DNA from: CBDFFW01 sp965246945
GTDB taxonomy: Bacteria; Pseudomonadota; Alphaproteobacteria; UBA11073
Direction of reading: 5' to 3'
Length of the DNA: 64,000 nt
Assembly (NCBI GenBank): GCA_965246945.1
Contig: CBDFFW010000001.1
Location: forward strand, 496,001 to 560,000
The notes under the pieces are model-generated. The model did no database searches. It had not been told where the DNA came from and was given only the letters and a program-made list of their open reading frames with translations. Position numbers and translations under genes: made by a program. Within the stretch, counting starts at the first letter, position 1; the number at the start of each line of letters is the position of its first letter. Below are positions 1 to 8,588 of the stretch, one piece after another.

Positions 1-1074
1 CAGCTGAATAAGCTCGAAGCACAAAAAGCAGCGGTCAAAAAACAAGTCATCACCACGACAAAAGAAGAAGTTGCGATTGTCGCTGCGCAAAAGTCAGTAA
101 CGGAAGCAGAAACAACAGCCGCGAATGCGCAGAGCACCTATGAAGCGGTGCGCAACAATCAAAATGTCAGCAACCAACTGCAAAATGGCGGCGGCCGCAC
201 GGTCGGCAATATCGCTGAAGCGCTTGAAGGCGTTTTTGCCAAGGCCTGGCAACAAGGATTGGTTAACCCGCATCAAAAAGTCCGTAATGGGGTGGATAAC
301 GCCCAAAAAGCCGCCAATTTATTTGGTGTTTTTGGCAAGGTAGGCAAACGGACCACAGATGCCATTGGGACAGCAGGGACCGTCACCAGCCGCGCAGGTG
401 AAATTGGTAATTTAAGCCAGGGACAAATACAGACGAATGTTAATTTAAAAAATCCCCAATTTTTAAATGGGGTGGTGCAAACGACGAAATTAGATTTATT
501 GGATAGCCAAAACCGCGATCCGAAAAGCATGTTATTGGATTTGCAAATCTTGTTTATGTCAGACCATCCGGCGTTACAGAATTTTCCGCTTAATGGTAAT
601 TTATCGGTGATTAGAAGCAATACAGCCTATGGGCAGAGCATTGCCACGGCGAGCAATTATATTTACCGGCGGGTGTTTGATCCGGCCGTGGATGTGAATG
701 GTCAACCACGGCTGGCCCGCGCGGTTAATTTTGCCGAAGCTAAATTCCGTATGGATGCTATTGAGCTTGAAATGCGCAATGGTACTTGTCCGGTTGGCAA
801 TGATTTAGGACAGGCCATTACTGGGCTAACGATCTTAAGGGATGCGTTGGGTGAGCGCGCCACTAATAATCCGACCGGTATTATGGTGCCGGCCGAAGTG
901 TTAAACGCCCAAAATAAACAATTTAAACAACCGAAGCTTATAAATGAACAAACAGTGGTGTTTAACCAAGCGCCACCGCAAACCGATATTTTAGGTAAAC
1001 TGGTGGGCGAGCCGCCGCAATTCAGCCAAGCCGCGCCGCAACCAATACTTGCACCGCCCCGCTTAAATAGTTAG
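1..1074 (+). CDS. Hypothetical protein, 5' end outside window
   Basis: The frame is open from base 1 (QLNKLEAQKAAV...), so the gene starts upstream; the GTG at 148 is internal. About 357 residues are visible. The first ~50 are rich in Ala, Glu, Lys and Gln and look like a coiled coil. The middle holds a Gly/Asn/Gln-rich stretch and a more globular part around FMSDHPALQNF and AEAKFRMDAIELEMRNG. The C-terminus (~280-357) is rich in Pro, Gln and Asn and looks disordered. No family is recognised and no function is assigned. A cold-shock gene follows after 34 nt on the same strand and may be co-transcribed. Confidence 0.75.
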   Translation, partial: QLNKLEAQKAAVKKQVITTTKEEVAIVAAQKSVTEAETTAANAQSTYEAVRNNQNVSNQLQNGGGRTVGNIAEALEGVFAKAWQQGLVNPHQKVRNGVDNAQKAANLFGVFGKVGKRTTDAIGTAGTVTSRAGEIGNLSQGQIQTNVNLKNPQFLNGVVQTTKLDLLDSQNRDPKSMLLDLQILFMSDHPALQNFPLNGNLSVIRSNTAYGQSIATASNYIYRRVFDPAVDVNGQPRLARAVNFAEAKFRMDAIELEMRNGTCPVGNDLGQAITGLTILRDALGERATNNPTGIMVPAEVLNAQNKQFKQPKLINEQTVVFNQAPPQTDILGKLVGEPPQFSQAAPQPILAPPRLNS

Positions 1075-1108
1075 AAGTAGCTGGTTTTAATCTTTTAAGG
1101 AGTTAACA

Positions 1109-2035
1109 TTGTCTCGGTTTGATAATCGTTACGGCGCGGCCGCAGGCCAAGATGCTGTAATTAAACGGGTGGAACTTAAATGGTTTGATCCCATCCGCGG
1201 TTTTGGTTTTGTGGCGGAAAATGCCAATAGTCCAAATGATATTTTTTTGCATGGTTCAGCGTTGCAACGCGCTGGCAATCCGCGCGTTTTCCCCGGCGCG
1301 GAAATGGAATGCGAAGTAGTGCTTGGCCAACGCGGCGAACAGGTTGAACGCGTGATTCAGATTTACAGCTATGGTGATAGCAGTGCGGTGGGCCAGGGCG
1401 GCCAGCGGCAAGGCGGCGATGGCGATGAACGGGGTGACCGCTTCAGCCCGAATTATGGGGGCGGTTACCAACGCCAAAATAACCGCGATGGCGGTCAACG
1501 TGACAGCGGCCCGCGTGAAGGTGGTTTCCAGCAGCGCGATAATCGCGGCCCACGCGATAATAACCGTTTTAACAGTAATGCCCCGCGTGATAACGCGCCG
1601 CGGCAGTTCCAGCAGCGCCCGCGCGTGCCGGAAGTCGTGCCGCCTTATTATCCCACCGGTGATGAGCAAGAGGTAACCGGTCATCTGAAATGGTTTAAAG
1701 AGATGAAGGGTTTCGGTTTTGCGATTGCCGATGGCGTGGACCAGGAAATCTTTATTCACCGCACGGCCTTGCTGCGCAGCGGCATTGCCGCGATTGCGCC
1801 AGGTCAGCGGTTGAAAATGCTGGTGCGCAAGGCAGAACGTGGTTTGGAAGCCATGTTGCTGGAAATCCTACCAGGTTCGGTGATTATGTCACCGGCAGCG
1901 ACAGGTAATGACGGCCCAGCAGCTGAACAAATGCCGCCGCAAGCGCAAACAGCCCTGCAAAATGATCAAAGCCAGGCAGCAGCTTCAACTGCTGGTTATG
2001 AAGGTGCTTCAGAAGGCGTAAGCTCAAGCGAATAG
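1109..2035 (+). CDS. Double cold-shock-domain RNA-binding protein
   Basis: 308 residues with two cold-shock (OB-fold) domains. The first is at ~17-90 (ELKWFDPIRGFGFV, DIFLHGSAL). The second is at ~188-255 (HLKWFKEMKGFGFA, EIFIHRTAL). Both keep RNP1-like GFGF and RNP2-like IF(L/I)H motifs that bind single-stranded nucleic acid. The ~95-residue linker is rich in Gly, Arg, Gln, Asn and Asp with RGG/RD-like repeats and is probably disordered. The tail is rich in Ala and Gln. The TTG start is supported by AAGGAG at 1097-1102. Double-CSD proteins are common in alphaproteobacteria; the RGG-like linker is unusually long. The likely role is RNA chaperoning or post-transcriptional control. A hairpin with a T-run lies at 2120-2142. 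Confidence 0.9.
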   Translation: MSRFDNRYGAAAGQDAVIKRVELKWFDPIRGFGFVAENANSPNDIFLHGSALQRAGNPRVFPGAEMECEVVLGQRGEQVERVIQIYSYGDSSAVGQGGQRQGGDGDERGDRFSPNYGGGYQRQNNRDGGQRDSGPREGGFQQRDNRGPRDNNRFNSNAPRDNAPRQFQQRPRVPEVVPPYYPTGDEQEVTGHLKWFKEMKGFGFAIADGVDQEIFIHRTALLRSGIAAIAPGQRLKMLVRKAERGLEAMLLEILPGSVIMSPAATGNDGPAAEQMPPQAQTALQNDQSQAAASTAGYEGASEGVSSSE

Positions 2036-2041
2036 TTTTAG

Positions 2042-2174
2042 CGTCATCCCCGCGCAGGCGGGGATCTAGGAGCTAAAATGTGTTATGCAAAGCATAACGC
2101 AAATAAATGGGAAAATATTGTGCGGCTTTGCCGCACTTTTTTATTCCTGGATTCCCGCAGGCGCGGGAATGACG
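2042..2174. repeat. Palindromic intergenic repeat, family 1, copy 1
   Basis: Outer arms CGTCATCCCCGCGCAGGCGG (from 2042) and ATTCCCGCAGGCGCGGGAAT (from 2151, followed by GACG) are inverted copies. The ~80-nt spacer holds a second hairpin (TTATGC AAA GCATAA near 2082-2096) and the terminator at 2120-2142. Related elements lie at 9436-9543, 14944-15035 and, degraded, 21942-22099. Confidence 0.8.
2120..2142 (+). terminator. Rho-independent terminator after cold-shock gene
   Basis: GTGCGGC TTT GCCGCAC forms a perfect 7-bp stem and is followed by TTTTTT. It lies 85 nt past the cold-shock stop codon, inside the spacer of a larger inverted repeat (2042-2174). Confidence 0.75.
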
Positions 2175-2223
2175 ACTGCATTTAACCCGTGCGTTTTGTG
2201 GCTAATCGAATTATCTTTTTTTG

Positions 2224-3564
2224 ATGAATAATGTGATTACGCGTTTTGCCCCGTCACCGACCGGCAAACTGCATTTGGGGAATGCCCGCACCGCTTTAAT
2301 CTGCTGGTTATTTGCGCGGCAGCAAAATGGTAAATTTATTTTGCGGATTGATGATAGTGACCGTGAACGTTCCAAGGATGAATATACGGCAGCGATTAAA
2401 AAAGACCTGACCTGGTTGGGCTTAACCTGGGATGAATTGCACCATCAGGCGCAGCGGTTGGAACGGTATACCAAGGTAATCGAAGATTTAAAGGCCAACG
2501 GCCATGTTTATCCGTGTTATGAAACGTCTGAAGAATTATCGCTAAAACGTAAAACACGGTTGGCACAGGGCAAACCGCCGGTTTATGATCGGGCCGGTTT
2601 GCAATTAACGGCTACGGATCGCGCTAAATTAGAAAGCGAAGGCCGCAAACCGCATTGGCGGTTCCGGCTGCAACCTGGCAATATTGAATGGCAGGATGAA
2701 GTGCGCGGGCCGGTGAAATTTCGGTCCGAAGATTTATCCGACCCCGTGGTGATCCGCGAAGATGGTAACCCGCTTTATCATTTATGCTCGGTAATCGATG
2801 ATTGGGATATGGGTGTCACGCATGTAGTGCGCGGCGAAGACCATGTGACGAATACGGCCTGCCATATTCAAATGCTGCAGGCGCTGGGCAGCCATATTCC
2901 GCAATTCGCGCATTTGGCCTTATTCGCCGATGCGGAAGGCCATAAACTATCCAAACGGATTGGTAGCCTATCGATTGAAACGCTGCAGGCAGAGGGTTAT
3001 GAGCCGATGGCGATTTTATCGCTGCTCGGCAAGCTTGGCACGTCTGACCCAATTGCCATTCATCCCACGCTGGCGGATCTGGCCAAAGATTTTTCATTCA
3101 AAAAGTTTTCCCGCACCGCTGCCAAATTAGATGCACGCGATATGGACCGGTTGAATGAACAGTTATTACATCAATTAAATTTTGCCGATGTGCAGGAAAA
3201 ATTGGCCGCCGCCGGTTTTGATCAAGTTGATGAAGCATTGTGGCTGGCGGTGCGTAAAAATCTAACCAAGTTGAGCGATATCAAAATTTGGCTGGATGTT
3301 ATTTACAGCCCCATTGCGCCGGTGATGGCCGAGCCGGAATATCTGGCGCAAGCGCTGGCTGCTGTGCCAGCAGAAATTAACGCGGAGAGTTGGCACCAAT
3401 TAACCAAAATCTTGGGCGAGCAAACAGGCCGTAAAGGCAAAGCGTTATTCATGCCCTTGCGCCAGGCATTGACGGGTATGGATCACGGCCCCGAAATGGG
3501 GCCACTGCTGCCCTTATTGGGGGCCGCCCGTATTAAGGCACGCTTGGCGGGGCAAACCGCTTAA
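2224..3564 (+). CDS. gltX: Glutamyl-tRNA synthetase
   Basis: Class I synthetase that charges tRNA with glutamate. The HIGH-type motif is HLGN near residue 18 (FAPSPTGKLHLGNARTALI), and the KMSKS-type motif is KLSKR near 240. The length of ~446 residues fits the family. ATG at 2224 is preferred over the TTG immediately before it; no strong Shine-Dalgarno site is visible. The Cys-rich zinc motif of some GluRS is absent here (CYETSEEL). Many alphaproteobacteria carry two GluRS, one specialised for tRNA-Gln in the transamidation pathway; which type this is cannot be decided here. It ends 1 nt before the convergent lysozyme-like gene. Confidence 0.95.
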   Translation: MNNVITRFAPSPTGKLHLGNARTALICWLFARQQNGKFILRIDDSDRERSKDEYTAAIKKDLTWLGLTWDELHHQAQRLERYTKVIEDLKANGHVYPCYETSEELSLKRKTRLAQGKPPVYDRAGLQLTATDRAKLESEGRKPHWRFRLQPGNIEWQDEVRGPVKFRSEDLSDPVVIREDGNPLYHLCSVIDDWDMGVTHVVRGEDHVTNTACHIQMLQALGSHIPQFAHLALFADAEGHKLSKRIGSLSIETLQAEGYEPMAILSLLGKLGTSDPIAIHPTLADLAKDFSFKKFSRTAAKLDARDMDRLNEQLLHQLNFADVQEKLAAAGFDQVDEALWLAVRKNLTKLSDIKIWLDVIYSPIAPVMAEPEYLAQALAAVPAEINAESWHQLTKILGEQTGRKGKALFMPLRQALTGMDHGPEMGPLLPLLGAARIKARLAGQTA

Positions 3565-3565
3565 A

Positions 3566-4333
3566 TTACCTAATCGTTAAACGCTGGTTTTGTTGCAATA
3601 CAGGTTTTTCGGTTATGCGCTGGGCCAATTGCACATCGACCAATTGCGCCAGCCGCCCAGGTTGCCCCTTAATTTGCGTTAAAAACGGGGCAGCCTGGCC
3701 GGCTTTAGCGATGACATGATGGATTGCATGTTGCCGGCCTTTAAATGCGCCGGCTTTGGCTAGCACAAGTTTGGTGTTGCGGCCGCTAATTGAATGTGCA
3801 GTTTCATCAAAACGTAAAGCGCTGGGGTCGCCAGTACGAAAATATGCCGCTTCCAAATCCCGCCGGTAAAGCAAACCTGGATCGCTGCCATTACTGGGTT
3901 CGCTAAGCAAATTTTTGAAAGCGCTACTATCTGCCTTATCTTTTTTCATCAGCTTCAACAATGGCAAAGTGTATTTATAATAATTGGCGTTAAAAGCGCG
4001 GGCCACCAGAATATCGAATTCATGTTGTTTAAGATGTAAATGTTTTTTCCGGCAAAAATCATTGATGAGCATTTCATAATGCATTAATTCACGCATTAAC
4101 CAATTCAGCCCTTTTTTATAGGAGATCACATTGGAAATCAGCGGCGTTTTCAAATCACCTTTTTCCCAAATGGTGCCAAATCCAATGGTTTCATTGCCGT
4201 CATTATAAGCCGTAAAACGCAAATGGTTTTCTTGCGCATTGCGCACATCGCAATCACGCAATTCGAAACGGGCCAGTGAGGTTAGGCCAATTTTACTAAT
4301 AGTCAGAGGATGGTAAGGAGATTTAGTAACCAT
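3566..4333 (-). CDS. GH24 (T4 lysozyme-like) muramidase homologue
   Basis: 255 residues from the ATG at 4333; a TTG at 4360 would add nine. The centre resembles phage-type GH24 lysozymes. It has E-x9-D within QENHLRFTAYND, then ETIGFGT (family pattern TIGxGH, but Thr replaces His), a helical middle with LKQHEFDILVARAFN, and GLLYRRDLEAAYF, which matches the GL-xRR-xxE signature near the end of the domain. The C-terminal ~70 residues are not part of the fold. No signal peptide or holin neighbour is seen. Likely role: peptidoglycan cleavage, remodelling or a domesticated endolysin. The His-to-Thr change makes activity uncertain. Confidence 0.55.
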   Translation of the reverse strand: MVTKSPYHPLTISKIGLTSLARFELRDCDVRNAQENHLRFTAYNDGNETIGFGTIWEKGDLKTPLISNVISYKKGLNWLMRELMHYEMLINDFCRKKHLHLKQHEFDILVARAFNANYYKYTLPLLKLMKKDKADSSAFKNLLSEPSNGSDPGLLYRRDLEAAYFRTGDPSALRFDETAHSISGRNTKLVLAKAGAFKGRQHAIHHVIAKAGQAAPFLTQIKGQPGRLAQLVDVQLAQRITEKPVLQQNQRLTIR

Positions 4334-4591
4334 GGCTTGGTTATTTAGGATGGTTTGCAACTATTCTTATGGCAAATTTTTACTAACTAGAGCGGTGAGA
4401 ATTAAAAGTGTAATATACTAACGCCTGGTCAAGTGATTGATTTGAATACGCGGCACTGAACACAAACTTAGACCGGCGAACCCAATGCCGCTGTGGTTAA
4501 AAATGTTTGAACGGGTGAATATTTCTTCATCATGGCTAAACCCATGCCCGCCACTGAAAGAATTGATATGTCTTAATATACAGTGAAATCG
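4334..4591. other. Intergenic region without convincing gene
   Basis: 258 nt between nusB and the lysozyme-like gene. The minus strand stays open for about 50 codons directly after the nusB stop, but it has no start codon, no Shine-Dalgarno site and no recognisable protein. Probably leader sequence of the lysozyme-like gene or gene debris. Confidence 0.4.
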
Positions 4592-5053
4592 TTATTTGCG
4601 GAGCCGTTTTTGCAGGTTATCAAGTGTGCCATTAATCATTTTGGGTTCGTTACCCATGTAATAAGCGTGCGTGACCTCAACATAATCATTGATGATAATA
4701 GGCGCAGCAATCTCGCCATGTTGCCATAATTCATAAGTCCCAGCACGCAAAACCATGCGCAGTAAATCTTCCAGCCGTGCCGGATTGCTGCTGACGGTAT
4801 AACTTTTAGCGATCATCTCATCCAATTCCGGAATATCGGCTAATACGCCGCGGACAATTTTGGCGAATAATTCACGATCGGGTGGCGCTGGCAGGCTGGC
4901 GGTTTCGCTGGTGTGATTATGGGCCTGGTCGGTTAAATATGCGGATAATTGTGCATCCAGCACCGCGCCGGTGGCTTCGGTTTGCGCCTGGCCGTAAAGC
5001 GCTTGTACAGCGGCAAGGCGCGCGGCGCGTTTGGCTAAATTTCCTTGATCCAT
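4592..5053 (-). CDS. nusB: Transcription antitermination protein NusB
   Basis: 153 residues from ATG at 5053. The longer open frame to 5221 adds Cys-rich sequence unlike NusB and runs over the hfq start, so it is rejected. NusB features are the N-terminal RNA-binding helix (KRAARLAAVQALYGQ), LFAKIVRGVL, and the C-terminal signature LEDLLRMVLRAGTYEL ... APIIINDYVEVTHAYY. NusB binds boxA RNA with NusE (S10) in rRNA antitermination. It usually follows ribH; here it stands alone and diverges from hfq across 82 nt. Confidence 0.95.
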   Translation of the reverse strand: MDQGNLAKRAARLAAVQALYGQAQTEATGAVLDAQLSAYLTDQAHNHTSETASLPAPPDRELFAKIVRGVLADIPELDEMIAKSYTVSSNPARLEDLLRMVLRAGTYELWQHGEIAAPIIINDYVEVTHAYYMGNEPKMINGTLDNLQKRLRK

Positions 5054-5135
5054 CACTGGCCCATACTGGGTGCAGGCCCACTTCAGTTGCAAGCAAAACT
5101 GGCAATGGGCAGCAAATACAATTATATCCAATAAA

Positions 5136-5378
5136 ATGTCGAACCCGCAAAACACTGTGCAAGACCCCTTTTTAAATGCGGTCCGGAAACAGAAAATTTC
5201 AGTGACCGTGTTTTTGCTCAATGGCGTGAAATTGCAGGGGATTGTTACCAGCTTTGATCAATTTTCGCTCATGCTGCGCCGCGAAGGGGTGGGGCAATTG
5301 GTTTATAAACACGCCATTGCCACGATTTTGCCGAGCCAAGCGGTTAGCCTGGCCGGTGAAGCGGAAGAAACCGCTTAA
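5136..5378 (+). CDS. hfq: RNA chaperone Hfq
   Basis: 80 residues from ATG at 5136 (MSNPQNTVQDPFLN); the upstream open frame is non-homologous. Sm1 motif VTVFLLNGVKLQGIVTSFDQF and Sm2 motif YKHAIATILPS are both intact, with Q/F residues of the proximal RNA-binding face. It forms hexamers that pair small RNAs with mRNAs. The stop TAA shares its last base with the ATG of hflX (TAATG), the conserved, translationally coupled hfq-hflX arrangement. Confidence 0.97.
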   Translation: MSNPQNTVQDPFLNAVRKQKISVTVFLLNGVKLQGIVTSFDQFSLMLRREGVGQLVYKHAIATILPSQAVSLAGEAEETA

Positions 5379-6754
5379 TGCGCAAGCCGCCTAAAACGCC
5401 GATCGAGAATACGAATACCAGCACGGGGATTACGGCGGAATTTGGCGGCGAGCTTGGCCTGCCGCGTGAAAGTATTATTCCTGGCCATGCCTTGGTGATT
5501 TCGCCCAGCATTCCGGAAGAGCGGCGCGAGGCGGAAGCTAAGCTCGCCGAAGTGGTGGGGCTGACTGAAGCAATTAACCTGACCGTTTGTGCCACGCATA
5601 ATGTGCGGCTGGGCCGAATTACGCCCAGCACCTATTTGGGCAGCGGGACGGTCAGCCAGATGAAAGCGCAGGTGCGGGAACACCGCGCCGAAGTGGTGAT
5701 TGTTGATACGCAATTATCGCCGATCCAACAGCGAAATTTGGAACGTGTCTGGCAAACCAAAGTGATTGACCGCACGGGGTTGATCCTGGAAATTTTCGCC
5801 GCACGCGCCCGCACAAAAGAGGGGCAGTTACAAGTTGAACTGGCCAGTTTAAGTTATCAACGCTCGCGCCTGGTCGGGGCCTGGACGCATTTGGAACGGC
5901 AACGCGGGGGCGGTGCCTTTACCGGCGGGCCTGGGGAAACCCAAAAAGAATTGGACCGGCGGCGGATTGACGAACGCATGGTGCGCATTAAGGCGGCGTT
6001 GGCAGAAGTGGTGCGTACACGCACGCTGCATCGCGGGCAGCGGGCAGCGGTGCCGTATCCCGTGATTGCGCTGGTGGGTTATACCAATGCTGGCAAATCC
6101 ACGCTGTTTAACCGCATGACGCAGTCAGAAGTGCTGGCGGCCGATTTACTGTTCGCGACGCTGGATCCCACCATGCGGCGCTTGAAACTGCCCAGCGGGC
6201 GCATGATTATTTTATCGGACACGGTAGGCTTTATTCATGATTTGCCAACGCATTTGGTCGCGGCCTTTCGTGCCACCTTGGAAGAGGTGCGCGCGGCTGA
6301 GCTGATTATCCATGTGCAAGATGCCACTCATGTGGAGCATCATGTGCAGGCCAAAGCGGTGGATGACGTGCTGCACAATATGGAGGTCGATCCTGGTGAT
6401 ATTCACCGTGTGTTGACTATTTATAATAAGGTTGATCAGCTGGGCAGCGAAGATCAAATCGAATTGCAGCGCCAAGGGCGGCGTGAGCAGGCGCTACTAA
6501 TTTCAGCGCTCAGCGGGCAGGGCGTACCGGAATTGCTGGCGGAAATCGACCACCGTTTAGGCTTGGCTGATGATTTATATAAAGTAGCATTGTCGTTTAA
6601 TGAGGGGACAGTGCTGACCTGGTTGCATGAACATGGGCGTGTGAATAGCCAAAGTGAAAGCGAAACAGGCTATCAATTGCAGGTTTGGCTTAACCCCCGC
6701 CGTGCGGCGGAAGTGCAGAAGCGGTTTGCCTTAACGCTTAAGCCAGTAAAGTGA
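5378..6754 (+). CDS. hflX: GTPase HflX
   Basis: 458 residues. The N-terminal HflX domain includes STYLGSGTV and VDTQLSPIQQRNLE. A helical linker holds ERQRGGGAFTGGPGETQ. The GTPase domain has G1 GYTNAGKS at ~232, G3 DTVGF and G4 NKVD. HflX binds and splits stalled ribosomes and belongs to the Obg-HflX superfamily. It overlaps the hfq stop by one base. It ends 2 nt before the convergent yceD. Confidence 0.97.
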   Translation: MRKPPKTPIENTNTSTGITAEFGGELGLPRESIIPGHALVISPSIPEERREAEAKLAEVVGLTEAINLTVCATHNVRLGRITPSTYLGSGTVSQMKAQVREHRAEVVIVDTQLSPIQQRNLERVWQTKVIDRTGLILEIFAARARTKEGQLQVELASLSYQRSRLVGAWTHLERQRGGGAFTGGPGETQKELDRRRIDERMVRIKAALAEVVRTRTLHRGQRAAVPYPVIALVGYTNAGKSTLFNRMTQSEVLAADLLFATLDPTMRRLKLPSGRMIILSDTVGFIHDLPTHLVAAFRATLEEVRAAELIIHVQDATHVEHHVQAKAVDDVLHNMEVDPGDIHRVLTIYNKVDQLGSEDQIELQRQGRREQALLISALSGQGVPELLAEIDHRLGLADDLYKVALSFNEGTVLTWLHEHGRVNSQSESETGYQLQVWLNPRRAAEVQKRFALTLKPVK

Positions 6755-6756
6755 CT

Positions 6757-7515
6757 TTAGCGTTGATCTTTTAGCTTTTGCAGATGTTGCATAAATAGGC
6801 TGCTGCGGGTATTTGGCGTTTCATCATTAGCGGCGATGGGTGGCGGTATTGAGGTTTCCGGTTTGACCGGCGCATTGGAAACGGTTGCGGTGAATGCTTC
6901 AATAGTCGCAGTGGTGGCACTACTTTTATTGGCAATTGGGCGCACAAGCTTGTTGTTAACCGGTGTAATTTTTGCAGCGGCTTTTTTGATCCGTTTGGGT
7001 TTTTCTGGGGGTGGTTCTGCCACCTTAACGCGGGGATAAGAATCAAGCGCTAGATAAAAGTATTGCGCAACAATTTCTCCTAAATCGATGGTGTCTTCCG
7101 TAATCACCTCCGGTTGATCGATTTCGGTATCGGCGGCTTCCCACACCGTTTGCGTGAAATCGGCGACAAAGTTTTCGTTAATCGTTTCCGGCACCGGTTC
7201 CCAACTGGCAACACAATGTTGCGCAGTTGTAGCCTGAATTGTACCGTCAATGCGGATGCGTTGGGTGCCCGTTAAGCGGCGATATTCCAAGGTTGCGCTC
7301 AGACTTTCTAAACTGACGAGTTCAAAACGGGCCGCGAGCGCAGCACATTCAGCCAGCGTTGCCTCAATACTGATTGTATCCAAACGCTGGGTAATCGCTG
7401 TTACTTTCAGCGGGCGACTGAATTCAAGCGGCAGTTGCGCTTGCTTGCTGGGTGGTTTGGTTGCCACGGGAATTGTCGGTTGATCGATTTGCACGCTGCC
7501 ACGAAATTTCACCAT
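6757..7515 (-). CDS. yceD: DUF177/YceD family protein
   Basis: 252 residues. The N-terminal half contains LPLEFSRPLKV and the diagnostic DTIDLGEIVAQYFYLALDSYPR (DUF177). In E. coli YceD affects 23S rRNA accumulation. The last ~85 residues are rich in Lys, Pro, Ala and Thr and look disordered, longer than usual. The ATG at 7515 lies inside the 3' end of the upstream cytochrome bc1 chaperone gene (92-nt overlap). That order, chaperone then yceD, is typical of alphaproteobacteria. Confidence 0.85.
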   Translation of the reverse strand: MVKFRGSVQIDQPTIPVATKPPSKQAQLPLEFSRPLKVTAITQRLDTISIEATLAECAALAARFELVSLESLSATLEYRRLTGTQRIRIDGTIQATTAQHCVASWEPVPETINENFVADFTQTVWEAADTEIDQPEVITEDTIDLGEIVAQYFYLALDSYPRVKVAEPPPEKPKRIKKAAAKITPVNNKLVRPIANKSSATTATIEAFTATVSNAPVKPETSIPPPIAANDETPNTRSSLFMQHLQKLKDQR

Positions 7516-8023
7516 TCATTATAACTGAATCGGGCTGGCTGCAAAGCCCTTCTTGTTGCCTGAAAACATATTCCGCCAAGGCGATCGCCGGCAGATAAGG
7601 CTCATCATTTTTTTGCCGGTAAACATTGCGGGCCAAGGCTGTGGCCAAACCGTATGCATCTTTTTGATCTAGAAAAGAAAAATACTGTGTGCGGCGGCCA
7701 TTAAAGGCAGCAGTCATCCGGCGGAAGTGCCGCAGGATGCTCATATCGCCCACACCGATATGGCGGTTATTATGTTCGAAATCCTGAAACATGCAATCGA
7801 ATAAGGCTTGATTAAGCATAAGGCCGTTCGGCACATGCTGCATGCGGTGCATCAGCAAAGAATTATGCATGATAATATTATCGAACCGGCCATCAAAGGT
7901 ATCGGGGATATGGTAAGGCGCTTGATAAAGCAGCGGTTGCCGCGCCTGCGCGATCACCCCCTGATAAAGTGCGGCCGCCGCTTGACGGATGGCGCGGGGT
8001 GGCCGGCGGGGAAACCAAAACAT
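7424..8023 (-). CDS. Ubiquinol-cytochrome c chaperone family protein
   Basis: 199 residues from ATG at 8023 (MFWFPRRPPRAIRQ); a TTG at 8059 is less likely. Conserved family sequence FDGRFDNIIMHNSLLMHRM and LFDCMFQDFEHNNRHIGVGDM identify the Cbp3/UQCC1-type chaperone, which helps assemble cytochrome b of complex III. The last ~30 codons overlap the start of yceD in another frame, are unlike the family and may be an extension. It diverges from yajC across 96 nt. Confidence 0.85.
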   Translation of the reverse strand: MFWFPRRPPRAIRQAAAALYQGVIAQARQPLLYQAPYHIPDTFDGRFDNIIMHNSLLMHRMQHVPNGLMLNQALFDCMFQDFEHNNRHIGVGDMSILRHFRRMTAAFNGRRTQYFSFLDQKDAYGLATALARNVYRQKNDEPYLPAIALAEYVFRQQEGLCSQPDSVIMNGEISWQRANRSTDNSRGNQTTQQASATAA

Positions 8024-8119
8024 GGCCTTAGTATAACGCTTTTTATTTGGAAAAGCCAAAGCTTGCTTTCAGTTGCGGTAACGCTTGCGAAATTAATCGA
8101 GGCACGGCATATCAATGTG

Positions 8120-8533
8120 ATGGCTGACATTATTCCCTCCGTTCCCGTTGCTGAAACGCAAACTTCAGGTGCACCGGCACCGGCCGCTGCCGCGCCGGCG
8201 GGCATGGACTTAATGAGCATGTTGCCGATGGTTTTAATTTTTGCGGTGTTTTACATGCTGCTGATCCGCCCGCAGCAAAAACGCGCCAAAGAAATAAAAG
8301 ACCAATTGGCGAATTTAAAAAAAGGCGATGAAGTAATTACCGCCGGTGGTTTGATTGGCAAGGTCAGCAGCCTGGGGCCGGATGATGAAATTTTGGTAGA
8401 GCTTACCGAAAGCGTGAAAGTGCGCGCATTGCGCAGCATGCTAACCGTGCGCACCGGCATGGTGGTGGCCACGGGGCCAGTCGCTAATGATGATAAACGC
8501 AGTAAAAAAAATAAAGACAGCCAACCGGCCTAA
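8120..8533 (+). CDS. yajC: Preprotein translocase subunit YajC
   Basis: 137 residues from ATG at 8120; the longer upstream frame overlaps the divergent chaperone gene. An Ala/Pro-rich N-terminus is followed by one transmembrane helix (~34-52, LPMVLIFAVFYMLLI) and the YajC signature IRPQQKRAKE. A cytoplasmic domain follows (KKGDEVITAGGLIGKV). It binds SecDF in the Sec holo-translocon. secD and secF, which normally follow, are absent; coxB comes next. Confidence 0.95.
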   Translation: MADIIPSVPVAETQTSGAPAPAAAAPAGMDLMSMLPMVLIFAVFYMLLIRPQQKRAKEIKDQLANLKKGDEVITAGGLIGKVSSLGPDDEILVELTESVKVRALRSMLTVRTGMVVATGPVANDDKRSKKNKDSQPA

Positions 8534-8588
8534 AACAGATCGTTCGCTATTCAAACGATTTGTAATGCGCTAAATTAAGAGTCGAGAT

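Noticed and set aside
1256..1759. 167-codon minus-strand open frame inside the cold-shock gene
   Set aside because: Opposite-strand shadow of a clear double cold-shock protein; hydrophobic low-complexity product typical of an antisense frame.
4432..4591. Minus-strand open stretch after nusB
   Set aside because: In frame with the nusB stop but has no start codon or ribosome-binding site and no recognisable protein.
5054..5221. Longer N-terminus of nusB
   Set aside because: The extra ~56 codons are Cys-rich, unlike NusB, and run across the divergent hfq promoter and start.
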